Shown piece after piece: positions 33,647-45,729 of a DNA stretch of 64,000 nucleotides. The notes under the pieces are model-generated. The model searched no databases and was not told the DNA's origin. It saw only the letters and a program-made list of their open reading frames with translations. Location: assembly GCF_001653235.2 (NCBI RefSeq), contig NC_035791.1:3348001-3412000 (forward strand). Direction: 5' to 3'. Source of the DNA: Pochonia chlamydosporia 170 (lineage: Eukaryota; Ascomycota; Sordariomycetes; Hypocreales; Clavicipitaceae). The translations under genes were made by a program, and so were the position numbers. The first letter of the stretch is position 1, and each line of letters begins with the position of its first letter.

Positions 33647-35247
33647 TCATAGGAAGCAGCAACTACTATGAGGCTGCACTTGCGTCGATATACCACTCGA
33701 TCGAGCCTCGTCATTGCCAGTTGGCCCTTCAATAGAGTCTGCTGGCCTCGGGAACCACGAAAACTCATCAATCAAACTCTGAGGCGCATCTCTCCAGTGA
33801 CTCACACGCCTAATAAACTCAGACATGGCATATCCACCTTTATAGTCCTCCAACAAGTGCTTCAAGCGCGCTCGGTACGTGGCATCATCCGAAGCAAGCC
33901 ACGCAGCCACAAGCGTGAGCGGAAGATACACAGCTCCCATGGGTAGTTCCATCTTTAAGTCCTCTGCTAGTGAAACTGTGTCCGCAAAGAATCCAACTAT
34001 ATCCTTCTTCAACTCTAAGTCGTGGGGGTACACATTTCGTAGTAATGTGTTGAGCGCGATGCCAACGGCCAGCAAAATGGATTGTATCTCATTGCAACTT
34101 GCCAGAAGACTGACAGCTTCCGGTGGAAGGCAATTCAGACGATCTTTTTGTAAGAAACAGGTGTTTCGGTACTGTGATACCTTTTTGTAGTCTTCCTGTG
34201 ACATGATGTAAAGCTGTTGGATCCTTTGCATGTCTTTGTTCGGTTGGCGAAGAAGATCCGGGAGCAGCAGGAGATTGACGTCATCCATGGTTGGTAGCCA
34301 AATGACCTTTTTTTCACGCACCTCCAAGGTTTGGGGATTCAAGACTGGTAGGCGAGCCTGGAAGTTTCTTTTCGTGAGTTTGTGTATCCAGGGTTGTGGT
34401 TGGACAGAAGGATTGAACATGCTCTCCAATACCTGTAGCGACGTCAAAATCTGCCAATCTTAGCAAAGTAAGATACATACCACTGCATTAGTAGCACTCC
34501 GTACGACTTGGAACAGAAACATATCACAACTAGGATCTTGGTCTAACAAAACATCCAACAGATGCCCCATACCCATTCCATGAGACGGAGTAAGCTCATT
34601 GCTCGCGGCCATCCAACTCTGACAACTCGCAATGAGTAGGATTGAACATAGAGTTTCCACCGTGTAAGCCGTACTAGATTTCGCAACAGCACTCTGTACG
34701 GCCCTGATAGCGGTGACGTATTTGTCGCGAACTGGCTCTGACGCATTGCTCCTGGAGCGAATACATGTCATGGTGGACGCAAAGGCCGCGGCTGAGGCAT
34801 CCAGGGCGGCATTATGACCAAGTCGCACTGGTAGCTCTGGTAGGAATGTTCCCGCGCAGTTTATATCTTGTCCGATGTTTGTTGCGTAGAGCAGAGATAC
34901 CATTTTGCTAACTAGCAAGGAATTCGTATTGCATGGAGCCGTGGATGGATTTCCTAGCATAAATGAGATACCGGCGGCTGAGCGTTTCGCAACCACTTGG
35001 TTATTCACTACTAGAAAGGACTGTGACTGGTCCTTGAATGCGAATCGCAAGTTGCCGATTCCAGCGCATTGTATTTGTAGCCTTGTGCAGCGGGAGCAGG
35101 ATGGCTTGGCTTGGTCACACTTTGAACCGAGAAGAGGGCAAGTCTGGTCAGCAGAGGTACTTTTTAAGTTTCTGTAATTCAGTGTGTTACCTTTTTCTTT
35201 TGTCGGCGACAGGCATTGCACCCGCGATATGAGGGAACTCCGGGCAT
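33647..35247 (-). CDS. Zn2Cys6 transcription factor with CaaX-like C terminus
   Basis: Exons 35247-35191, 35119-34481 and 34432-33647 give 1482 nt, 493 residues. The first exon must start at the Met at 35247: the zinc cluster is only complete when exon 1 (C10-x2-C13) is spliced to exon 2 (C20-x6-C27-x2-C30-x6-C37). A longer unspliced frame from 35257 in another phase destroys it. The first intron ends in AAG rather than CAG/TAG. The motif R-x-Q-K-K-K-C-D-x-x-K-P-x-C-S-R-C-x-R is the typical fungal form. The middle is a helical fungal-specific regulatory domain. The protein ends in C-C-F-L, which fits a CaaX prenylation box with Leu at X; unusual for a nuclear factor and possibly coincidental. 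It is divergent from an HD-domain gene 0.9 kb away. Confidence 0.85.
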
Positions 35248-36166
35248 GCTCAACCAAGGAATTTTAGATGTTGAATCTCGATGTTGCCTTTTCAGCGGGG
35301 TAAATTCCACGTTGCCGGTGGTCAGGCAGTTTCAACAGGTGAGTATAAGATGTCGTCATTCATGGTCAGGCTTTTGAAGGTGATATGTCATTGATGATGA
35401 TCAAGTTGTTCCCGGAGGCGCTGCCACAGGTGCAATGTTTGATGCAACGAACGACGGAACATGTCGTTGGTCTTGGTTGGATGTTGCTGCATCAAACAAG
35501 TCCAGTCCAGTAGAGAGAGATGGTTGCGGTGCGGTGCATATGCTTCTCATTTTTTGGGCCACGTTGAGCTTAGCGGTTGCATGTGCTTATGTCGCCTCGG
35601 CCTTAGTTCCTAACTGCATTGACGACATGAGACCCGTCCGCTTCAATTGCTAGCATGTTGCAATGGGCATTTTCGAAACATTTCGTAGTCTGGTAGTTTC
35701 TGGCCCCAAGTCAACCACAAACAATATGTTGGCAAAGCCCAGCTTGTTCTGTATGCTGGAACATGCGGTAGTGGCTAGCATGTCTCTGGGCTTAACCCAG
35801 TTAAAGACCTTCGGATAAGTAAAACGAAATTGGTATGTTTGAAATCTTGAACCAGAAATTGTATCCAAGTGCCCACAGGTTCGCATTTTGGGTTGCTGTG
35901 TATGGAATCAAGAGCAACTGCTACTCGTCCATTGGCCACCTACATCCGAGCGGAGTCGGATATGCGTATAGTTGACGCCACGATGGTCGACAACTCACCA
36001 GACTCAATTTCATGAATTATACCTCGCTGTTTGAAGTAGGTGAATGTAGTATATATAGTCTGCTTTGAAGTCAATTACGATGCTAGCATCTCTAGTTGGA
36101 CCTCTCATCAAGTTCGCATCCAAAGCAAGACTTTTCGTAACATAACAATCCGCCAAGTTTGACGCA
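35248..36166. promoter_or_regulatory. Divergent promoter, Zn2Cys6 / HD-domain gene
   Basis: About 920 nt between head-to-head genes, so it should contain both promoters. No gene or clear motif was recognised. Confidence 0.4.
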
Positions 36167-36949
36167 ATGACCACCTTTCTACAAGATATACCCGAAATAG
36201 GGCTAACTTTTACACATTCGCCCATAGTTGACTCAGCATTGGCGCACACAAAAGAGCATTGCAGTCCTTCCATATACAACCACGCCGTCCGCGCCGCGTA
36301 CTGGGCCACTATCATTGCAAAAAAGGGCGAATCACTCAGTTCCTCCAGTTTGGATTTAGAAATACTCCTACTGAGCTGCATACTTCACGACATGGGATGG
36401 TCAGAAACGGCCCCGCTAATCTCAGAGGACAAGCGGTTCGAGGTGGACGGCGCGAACATTGCACGAGACTTTCTTCTCAAGAACAAACAGCAATACAGGG
36501 CAGAAAATGGAGATGTTTGGGGCGAAAACAGGATTCAGCGCTGTTGGGACGCTATTGCTTTGCACACTACACCATCTATTGCAGCACATGCTGCACCCGA
36601 AGTGGCTCTCACAAACATGGGAGTTGCTGCTGACTTCATGGGACCGGCATTCCCGAACGGACCAGGGAAAGATAATGTCATAACAATAGAGGAATATCGT
36701 GCCGTTATGGTATTATTTCCTCGATTGGACTTTACTGCCACTGGGTTGAAGCAGGTCATGTGTGGCTTGTGTCGTAGGAAGCCCGTCACAACTTACGATA
36801 ACTTTGTAGGTATATTCGGTTTGAAGTTTGGTATTGATGGCAAAGGGGCTGGGAAAGAAGACTTTGAGAGAGACTGGGAGGAGAATCAGGCTGTTAACTT
36901 TTTGGTATCGGGGCTCAATTCATTGCAACAGCTGGACACACAGCTCTAG
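36167..36949 (+). CDS. HD-domain hydrolase, cyanamide-hydratase-like
   Basis: A single exon of 260 residues. Metal ligands of an HD fold are in order: H39 (N-H-A-V-R-A-A-Y-W), H74-D75 (L-H-D-M-G-W), H133 (A-L-H-T-T-P-S-I-A) and D156 (A-A-D-F). This pattern and length match fungal cyanamide hydratase / DDI2-type proteins, which hydrate cyanamide to urea or act on other small nitriles and amines; the actual substrate here is uncertain because the family is broad. No signal peptide, so probably cytosolic. It is transcribed away from a Zn2Cys6 gene, an arrangement common for regulator/target pairs. Confidence 0.87.
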   Translation: MTTFLQDIPEIGLTFTHSPIVDSALAHTKEHCSPSIYNHAVRAAYWATIIAKKGESLSSSSLDLEILLLSCILHDMGWSETAPLISEDKRFEVDGANIARDFLLKNKQQYRAENGDVWGENRIQRCWDAIALHTTPSIAAHAAPEVALTNMGVAADFMGPAFPNGPGKDNVITIEEYRAVMVLFPRLDFTATGLKQVMCGLCRRKPVTTYDNFVGIFGLKFGIDGKGAGKEDFERDWEENQAVNFLVSGLNSLQQLDTQL

Positions 36950-39900
36950 CTCAGGGGGCGATGACGTGAGTAACAACCGTCGGTATGGATGCGCTTTCGA
37001 ATGTACAAGTTCAAATATTCCGTATTTTCTGTAATATAACACTTAGCAGTGCCATGGTACAATTTCAAGGCCATTTGGGTTAGTAAGATAGCTACATCAG
37101 ATGGGGAAATTCGAATACATGGGCATCTCGACGTTCTCGAGCGTGCACAAATCACCCTATGTGCTGCCTACCTAAGTATTTAAGTCATCAATTGTAAGGA
37201 AGTGCGACCACAGATTATCCCTGATGTCAAACATTTGCGCAATGGGAAGTATCACAAGGAGATCGCCTCAGAGCGATGGCCTGTACGTGGCCGCCAATTT
37301 TCGGCCATGCTCCATAGAGTAGACTACAACTCACTCAGCGTAGTTTATCCAGTGATATGGAAACATTCCTTATAGAGCGTTCTTCCATCTTCATGTTTTG
37401 TTACTTCTAGCCGTCTACCAGTGTCCAGGTTGTGGTAAAGATGGAAAGTTTGATATTCGAGAACTGGATTGCTGACACGTGAGTTTTACGGCATACACAG
37501 CCGCCTTGTTCTGTAAACTTATATCCAAAGAAGGCAATTCTTGCGTTGGCCTAGGAAACGGATCGAAATAGAAAATACAAGTGTTCTTGGCAAAAGAAGT
37601 ACCCCAATCCCCGTTGGTGAGTGACTAGTTGAATTAAGTTGAAGTCTGATGTCACCCTCCGCCAGCGAATGAGAAGCACACAAGACCATGTTACTAACGA
37701 GCTAGCGAGCTCTGTCTTTTGTCTCCATTTATACGATTACTAGCACGTCCAAGCAAAGTCTTACAAGAATGAACAAACCTTGCGTAGGCTTACCGTATAC
37801 GGGATTTATCAACTGAACGTTTCACGAAACACACGGGGCCGAGTCAGCTTCACTGTGGCTTAAATCTACGTCACTACGCATATCCATGCAAGATCGTATG
37901 AGATGGAATCGGGCCAAGAAGGCTGGGTTAGACGACTGGGGGCTGCAATTCACGGGTCCACCTTGATGCTGGATCTTGCATTCCCGAGTGACAGGCTGCT
38001 GCTTCACGGCCGAGTCGGCACTCGGTTTCACGCTACAAGGTCGTTCGAAACGAAAGAGAAGCTTCGGTTGAGCACGATGCCACATTGCTGCACGATCCCT
38101 GGCCGAAAAGGGGCCAGATAGACGCAGCATGACCAATCGGATGATGAACGAAACATTGGGCTCGGAGACGATGTGGTCAATATTCGTGAAACCACTAAGT
38201 CTGCTCGGTAGCAAGGGGCGGGAGTGGCGGTTTGGGGCGAAACATGGAAGAGACTATCATGACTTTGGTGTAGTTCCTGTCATGGCAGAAGGTGGTGCCA
38301 ACTCTATACTTTTGAGGCTGATGAACATTCTCCTTTCCTTGTCTGGAGCACAAGGAGGCAAAAAGCAGATATGGCATGGAACCAAAAGCAAATGCGAGGG
38401 ATATCATTTTCCCCTTGGTTTCAGTGAAAACGGGTGATAAAGTTGGAAGTCAAGACGACAATGACCGGAAGGTAAAATTGTAATCAAGGATTGGTCCCAA
38501 AATGGTGGAGGAAAGGTCGAAAACCCTGATTCCGTCTTTGAAGGCTTGATGTCTGTGCTGGATTTTGTCTTGGTACGTACCATCCGTCGTCAGTCCCTGC
38601 AAATATGGAGTAAGGGCCCAGGAGACAGGAGACGACTGGCATTGATGCAAGTCGCGCCTGCCATTGGTAGTGGGCAGGGGTCTTGCCGTGTTTAGCTTCG
38701 CCAAATAGGCCAACTTAGGCAACGCTCACCTGTCAGGCTCTAGCTGAGCGAACTTGACCTCATCTCCTCCACCAGGACACAACTGACTGCACATTTCCAC
38801 CAACTGTTTTGCGAAATTCGACCAAAACTCCAGTCACCAGTGGTGAGTTTGATATGGAAGCCCCTGTAAGACGGCTCTGTGTTCAGATGCCCATCCTCCA
38901 CTGACGAGACAATTTCACCGTCCGGCAACCCGATCCGTTCGCCCGCAGCCCTTCTGGTGGCAAGTGCAGAAAGGCGGGAGAAAAGACAAGTCTCATAAAA
39001 CCCGGTCCGTCTGCATGGCTCTTCAAATCCATCTCATTCGGGCCCTAATGTCGGCACAGCATTGGTCAATGCCCAAGTCAAGCAGCTCTTGGGATGCGGG
39101 TATGGGTATCTTGACGCAGCATTGTCGTCCAGGGGGCATTGTGTTGTTGGCCTGGACCTACACCTGCACCTGCGCCCCGGCGTTGCCGCCAGACGCTGGC
39201 ATCACACTGCATAGTGCGTCTGTTGTCAGTGTCCCACACTGATCAACTACAGACGATTTGCTGCCAGTTACCAGATGAAGTCGCCACTCATCATGTGTGT
39301 CCATGTGGCAGTACCAGTCACGTATCACCGCTATTCGACAACCAAAATGTACGCTTAGGTACGGAGGAGCAAACTGGATAGGGGGCCGCAGGAGGAACTG
39401 GAGACGATGCAGCCTGGTAGGGCCAACACAAGCATCCTGTTGGACGGCAAGGCTGACGGACAGTAGCTGGAATCCAACAGGACTGGGTCTCTTGTTCCAG
39501 CTTTGAGCTTGCAACTGCTTGCATTGAGCGTATCCGATGAGTTCATGGAAAACTGTGTGTCCATCTGGCGGCCCGCAATACTATTGGCTCTGCGGTCCGC
39601 CTTGTACGAGCTGACCAGCCCAGCCTGGTCGAGGCGTCTGTTCTCGTCGCGGCTGTGGGTTGTTCATGGATGCTCAGGGCCGCCATCTAAGGGCCCACAG
39701 GTCCTCCAAAGACCCATGATACGCCATTACTCGACAAGGAGCTTGTTCACTAGCCGATTTGGACGACAGGCACCGAGACTTTGGGTGAGGTCTTAGCTTT
39801 CCCGTTGGACACTGACCCAAAATGGGATCCTCGAACATGCCCACGGGACGATCATGATGCACAAGGCGGCTTGGTTCCCGGGTGGGGGACCCTGGCATTG

Positions 39901-40183
39901 TTACTGCATTGGGGAGCTTGGCTGGGACACACAAGCTCAACGTTGGACCGGCCCTATTACGGTTGTGAAAAGTGGCCGCGTTTCCTTGCCTTCTAATTTG
40001 CGACGATAGTTCTTCCTTTCTTCTCCTTGACCTCATTAACTACAAGGCTTCCCAGATCAATAAAAAGCCGGCTGGTTCGGCACCCTGTTCGTGCTTTTTG
40101 GTTCATGATCGACAGATAATTTATATACTCCATCCACCACCTCCTCATACACACCACATTTCCGTGCTTCTTAATTTGCCGTC
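36950..40183. other. 3.2-kb gene-poor spacer
   Basis: No gene supported. Open frames of up to about 130 codons exist (for example 37822-38214 minus) but lack introns, domains or neighbours that would support them. No repeat or RNA gene seen. Confidence 0.4.
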
Positions 40184-41190
40184 ATGTCTGCACATATTCC
40201 TAATTTTGGGACCTTGTTATCTTCTCATGACACCTCGTTTTATTACCAAGACAACCCAGCATCGTTTGCTTGTACAGACTATAGCATTATGGATGGATGT
40301 AAGTTGAAGTTATGACCTATTCTCAAACACCTGTGCAATATGTTGCTCCTAACCATGTTTGTACCTGACGTCATTTTGCAATGCTCCGTCTCATCATGCG
40401 TACATCAAGTCTTTACAAACTCCCCATGACAACTTAAAGAAACCACAGACTATTTTACGTTACTCTAACAATAAGCTTCCAATAGTAAACGAATGCCGGA
40501 CGGCGCGAGTAGCTGAAATTCTATCCGATTTCCGCACATTGCAGTACTACATTACGTCTGCACCTTCTGATCCCGAAAATGCAGAAGACTATTACACAGA
40601 GGGTTGGAACGCGCTCCGTCAATGCGCTTTTGACGGTCACCACATTCTGGAGTGCGCCGCCGACACCAGAGTACCCGTAGCAGAGGGTGGCGAGGAAGAG
40701 CAAACGAAGGCAGAGCTGAAGCAGTAAGTTTCCCGTAACTCTCTTGGGGAGTCTGGTCTCCGCAACAAGGCACTTGTCACGAGAATATCACATCTAACTT
40801 GGACACCAGGGTTCTTCTAGATGCCTTCTCAAGGAGACACGAGGGCCAAAAGATCTATATGAGGCAATGTGCTGCTCAGCGTTGGCTAGAGTATCGAGAC
40901 CTGATCCTGCAGGGACAAAGACCACAACAGGCTAGCCAGCAACAACTACATGCTTGCGATCGCCAGCTCCGTGCTGTATGTCAGAAGCCATTTCAGAACA
41001 ACCAGACTTGAGTGAAGGATCATCAAGCGCCGAGGGATATATTCTGACTGTTTCGCAGGAGCTCGCCTCAATCACTGACGAAAGCGTGTATGCCGAGCTA
41101 GCGGCATCTGACCAAGTGCTTGGCCGATGGACGGTCGAGGACCCCAGTTTGCGAAGCGTCTTGCGTTGGCTGAGACAACGACGACGATAG
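40184..41190 (+). CDS. Hypothetical protein, four exons
   Basis: Exons 40184-40298, 40486-40723, 40810-40975 and 41059-41190 join in phase to 651 nt, 216 residues. Donors are GTAAGT, GTAAGT and GTATGT; acceptors have CTAAC- or CTGAC-like branch sites just upstream. This consistency is the reason to believe it, since no family is recognised. The protein is soluble, largely helical, with an acidic Glu-rich stretch in the middle, a Gln-rich segment near residue 155-165 and a basic Arg-rich end. No signal peptide, membrane span or known motif. The second exon's acceptor is the least certain choice. Confidence 0.62.
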
Positions 41191-41827
41191 ATGACAACCA
41201 CTGAGGATCCACGGAACAACCATATGCTTTACATACCGCCGGAACGGTTGTGCTCCTAAGAACCATGGCGAGAGGATGTGAATAATGACCGCTCGGCTAG
41301 ACAATAACCTCACGACAAGAAACGAACACGACAACGAGCATTTAAAGTTTGATGTTTTTAGCAGCTAGGCACATGGCATTCGGGTTATAAAGCGAGCATT
41401 GAGGTAACATGGAGGGATGCTGGTCATCTCATGGTAGTTGGATTTCAAAGCAATGCATTTTTGTACTTGGGAATTGCATATAGAGGGAGCATGGAGAACT
41501 GAATATGGCTTTGGCACGTTTTGTTCTGAATTATACTGCCTGATGCAAACACTCAAAGGGATAAGGGCCACAAAAGTTTGATTTGGGAGGAACTTGTCTT
41601 TTTTCTTTCTTGCTTAAGGCGAACCGATTCATTTCATTCTTTTATTTTTCCTGGTTTTGATGCATCTGAGAGTAGCTTTGGTTTGTGTTATGGTAACGGC
41701 ATGGGATGGGGCATTCACATTGGGCATTTTCAGCGAGGCACAGGTATATTGGTACAAGGGATATTAGAGTCTATGGATGGGGGCACTCTTTCTCCTATTT
41801 TGAATACACAGTGGCCAGTTGACCTGG
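41191..41827. other. Convergent spacer
   Basis: About 640 nt of 3' flanks of the orphan gene and the TMEM234-like gene. Nothing recognised. Confidence 0.4.
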
Positions 41828-42511
41828 TCAAGATTTGCTTTGAACGCATAACGCAATTCCAACAAGGGATAGTATCATTCCCACGCTAGTATCTGCTTAA
41901 CAATGAGTGGACATGTACTTGCATGAAACAAAGAACAGAACAGCCAAGGTGCAAGGGATAGTTTTTCTTACCTCTGCTAATTACTTTTCCCTCGACATAC
42001 CATTCACCCAGGACGGTAAAAAGAAAGGCCATGGTATTTACAATGGGGACAGTCAAGCTCAGCTCTACAAGAGATATATCAAATCAGTCCACATTGGTCA
42101 ACAGAAATAAATGAATATGTCTTGGCAACTCCAAGACAACTCGTCAAAGCACCCGATTTGTCACAGAGAGTCGGCCAGGAAATAAATAAAATACAAGGAG
42201 AGCAAACAAATTTCAAGTTGCATACCAGCTTGTCCAATGAGGAGAAAGAACCACACACTGCCCGTCAAGTTCAACAGTAAGGGCACGGCGTATCTGGGAT
42301 TTCGGAGCAGATCAATGACGGCGAAGAAGGCGCCATAGCACCTGCTCTTCAGCCAGTGGTTCTTGACGGATGGTAGTTCCAGAGTAGGATGCGGAGGGGG
42401 CTGGTGAGTGCGAGCGGCGCGGCGGATGAATGGCGTGGTGAGACCCCAGGCCAAGCCGACGAGGATGAAGCTGAGGACGTAGTTGATGACGGGGGGTTTG
42501 TCGTCGGCCAT
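41828..42511 (-). CDS. TMEM234-like small membrane protein, three exons
   Basis: Exons 42511-42226, 42064-41972 and 41892-41828 give 444 nt, 147 residues. The start at 42511 precedes the first membrane helix (Y-V-L-S-F-I-L-V-G-L-A-W-G); a frame extending upstream has no conserved content. Four membrane segments are visible, with the family phrases L-A-W-G-x-T-x-P-F-I-R-R at the first and N-L-x-G-S-V, then E-L-S-L-T-V-P-I-x-N-x-x-A-F-L-F-T at the exon 1/2 junction. This matches the TMEM234 / UPF0546 family, relatives of the small drug/metabolite transporter fold with unknown transport function. Localisation is probably endomembrane. The second and third exons are short and need splicing to restore the conserved third and fourth helices. 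Confidence 0.88.
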
Positions 42512-45500
42512 TGTGATTGGGTGGGGAGGGAGTTTGCTGGAGGAGAGTGTCTGGTCGGATGTGGTGTATAGAGCGAGTGGTGAAGTGAGGTCCGTGAAGT
42601 CAAGTGAGGTTGACTTGGATCCGGAGGTGACGGAATCGATGAGTGGGTGTGCTGTCGTCAAGTTCCAGGGGTATGGAGCCCCACTTGGGATTTTTTGGAC
42701 ACAGCCTCGATTTCCCAAAGATCCAAATGAGATGCAGCCCGCTTCCGAATTGGGCAGAGCAGCATGTTGCGGGACGGGACAGTTGGTGAAAATACGAAAA
42801 GGTGGCAGCGTAGTCGTTGCGACTATTTGCAGAGGAGCAGACGTTTATGGATCGATATTCCCGTCTTGGCTTCGCGTAGCTTCGGTTCGCTTCAAGTCAG
42901 CCTCGGCGGGTGCGACGTGCAAGACGCATGTAAGATGTGAGACAGATAAACGTGGTCCTGCTGAAAAAAAAATGCGATGAACCTTACATGTCATACGCGC
43001 AACTGGCCGTCAATATCGGGATAAGGGATACCTCGCTTGGCATCATGGATTGGAAGTTAGAGTAACCACCAGCTTCTCCAGTTTTACCTCGGACTTGTGG
43101 CCTGGGCAAGTCATTGGCTCATGTATAATCTTGGTGACGTCGAAGAATACATCAACATCAGAGTGCAAGCTGTCACCAACATTGATTGGTGGGCAAGTTT
43201 GCGTCGTTTCCCATTGTGGACATGGACCGAGCAGTTTGTGTGCATCGTCAATCATTGTTCGTTTACTGTACGCCAAACTTCATTGTTCAGTCTCAACAGA
43301 ATGCCCCAATCGGCCACCACAACCATGTCAGTCGGCGACAAACAATTTTACCAGAGTTGCGCTTTTCTTTTTTCGTCGGTACAGTCCGTAGTCGTCAACG
43401 GAGACTGGGCCATTAGACCATTAAGATTTCAATACAAGCAATATAAAAAACGGTCCCAGCGACGATCTCTATCAAATTTTAACTGAACCGAAACCAAAGA
43501 AAAAAATTCAGCAAAACATAAAGTGGGTGCAATTAAGCCTTGTACGTCAAATTCCGAAAGGCAACTCTCTCTAAACCCCCGCCATGCAAGACTATTGGCG
43601 AACACCTTGACATTTGACAGACAAGGTTCTGTTCTGTTCTGCCCAGTCCCCTGGAATGTCTCGCGGGCAGACAACCGGGGCCAATTTTGTCGATACAAGT
43701 CGATGGAGCACATTGTTATCTGCAATGCAATGCACTCCAATGCGACATCTTATTTTTAACAGACTTGATCCCTGTCCAGCTGGAACCCAAGAGACGGTTG
43801 ACCAAAAAGCCACGCGAAAGTCCGCTCCGGGCCGTAGACACCGGCGGGCGAATGGTCGGGCTCGCCCGTTGAACAGGCAGGGCTGAGGCTGTGTGCATGT
43901 GTGGGAGGCCTTTTGGGGAGGAGAGACGAAGGAGGGTGACCATATTTGGGGATGGGCTTGGATGTATTGGTTAGACTGGGCGGGAGGGGTTACGAATTGG
44001 GAAGATGGGTTTTGTCCAATGGTCTTGGTGTGTGTGGTGTTTGGGGTCTGGAAGGGGGAGCTAGTAGATTTGGATATGTGGGCGTGATGACAGAATGACG
44101 GTTGCGATGGGGATGCCCATGTGGGTGATACGTTGTGTTTGGGTCGATCCGGAAAGTCCTCGATGGGAATTGGCATCGAGAAATTGATGCTGGGTTTTTA
44201 GCAAGCGAGTGTCGATCCGCTTGCTCGGTAAATTCAAGTAATATTGCTTGTGCTATAACGGGGTATGGACTGCGAGGCTGCGAGGGTAGAAATATTGCGT
44301 TGCCAAGTTGGGTCTACTTGTGGTTGAGGTTGCAGGGTTTACTGCAAGGTTGTTCATGATTGGGACTCAACTTACGCGGCCAACTCGACGGTGAACTCGA
44401 GTGTCACTCAGACGTCTTGATTGGTTTGAATAGTGAAGTTCAAAGTTGCTTTTGCCCAAGCCGTCAAGGTGTCATCTCATACTAAGTGCGCAGCTACCTT
44501 GGTAGGAAAAGTAGCACCCAGCAGGGAGCATGCACGGAATGCTTGCATCGAGTTACAATGTTGGAGGAAGACAAAGTCAACTCACCAATACAGCAACTAA
44601 ACCTGATCGAGCCTATAAACCAACACTCTTTGTGAGACACAAAGACATGGTAGCAACGAGACTGGTGAACATATGCTGCTTGCCCTCTTCACCTGGAAGC
44701 AGATGTTTTCCCCAGTAGCTACGCCTATACGTGTAGGGTAGGCAACTAACTTCATCTACAGAACCCAATTACTATCAATGCCCTCAATCTTTGTTTCCAT
44801 TTCTAGGCCACGTTTGTACCGTCTTCATTTACCCCAGAAATCTACATCAAGCCTCAAAGCCATGATATACCAATCACCACACCGGAATAGGGCTCGCAGT
44901 GCCCGCGGCATAACAATCTCACCACTACACAAACACTTCCATGTTCTCAACCCAGAAACAACACTGGAAAAGGTAGCGGAATTTCCCACTCATTCTCAAT
45001 ATGGATTGTTAGCCCGAGCTCTGACAAAACAGCCTAGGATCACATCTTGTAACAGAGAAACGATTTGGTACGAGCGGGAGGGTTCCCATATGAACTATAC
45101 CGACCAAGCATCAATATAAGCTCTTTTTACTCCAGCAAAGATAACTACAGGCAAATAACAGGCGCAAAGCCTGACAAACTGTACTCAAGAATGACAGAAA
45201 ACGGTGGCGGTGTCAACGAATATGACAGATACACTTACATTGTTTTGTTTGATGGCATGCTCAAGTTGGCTGCTCAGGAGCAGAGTGCTGACTGTCCCAA
45301 AACGTCAATGCTGATTCCTTACATGCCCAAAGCACGCCGTACTTCACTTGTCAGAGTACTGATAATGGTTCCTCGAAATCGCTTCAGGATCGAATGTGTA
45401 GGGCAATAAGTGACCTGTCTGGCGCGCTCGCAGTCGAGCGATGACAATCGAACAAGATCAAGGTGCATATTGCCGGTGGCATGTATTTTTACATGACGCC

Positions 45501-45729
45501 AATTTGACTCGTTTCTCGCGAGTATAGCCCTGACGACTGTACGCAGTTAGTTCACATCCTCCAAGTCTATGCAACACCCGCTCTTGTCAAGCAATCACAC
45601 AATGGGGAGCACCCTATTTGACAGTCGTTAGCTGCCCGTCGCGACACGGCATTTCTCAAACCATCATGCCATTTCCTCTATCGGAAGATGTATTGTACAA
45701 TTCCCACCACTTCTGCACAGGCGTCAAAT
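42512..45729. other. 3.2-kb spacer before the proteasome gene
   Basis: No supported gene. It includes a run of nine A at 42965-42973. Overlapping open frames at 44778-45409 (plus) and 43592-44176 (minus) have no domain, signal or splice support and I leave them out. Confidence 0.4.

Noticed and set aside
34460..35257. Alternative unspliced start of the second Zn2Cys6 gene at 35257
   Set aside because: It reads through intron 1 and loses the first two Cys ligands; the start at 35247 restores the full cluster.
43592..44176. 194-codon minus-strand frame
   Set aside because: Low-complexity Pro/Ser/Thr/His content, no domain and no splice support.
44778..45409. Two overlapping plus-strand frames of 113 and 114 codons
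   Set aside because: They cannot be joined into one phase with good splice sites and match no family I know.
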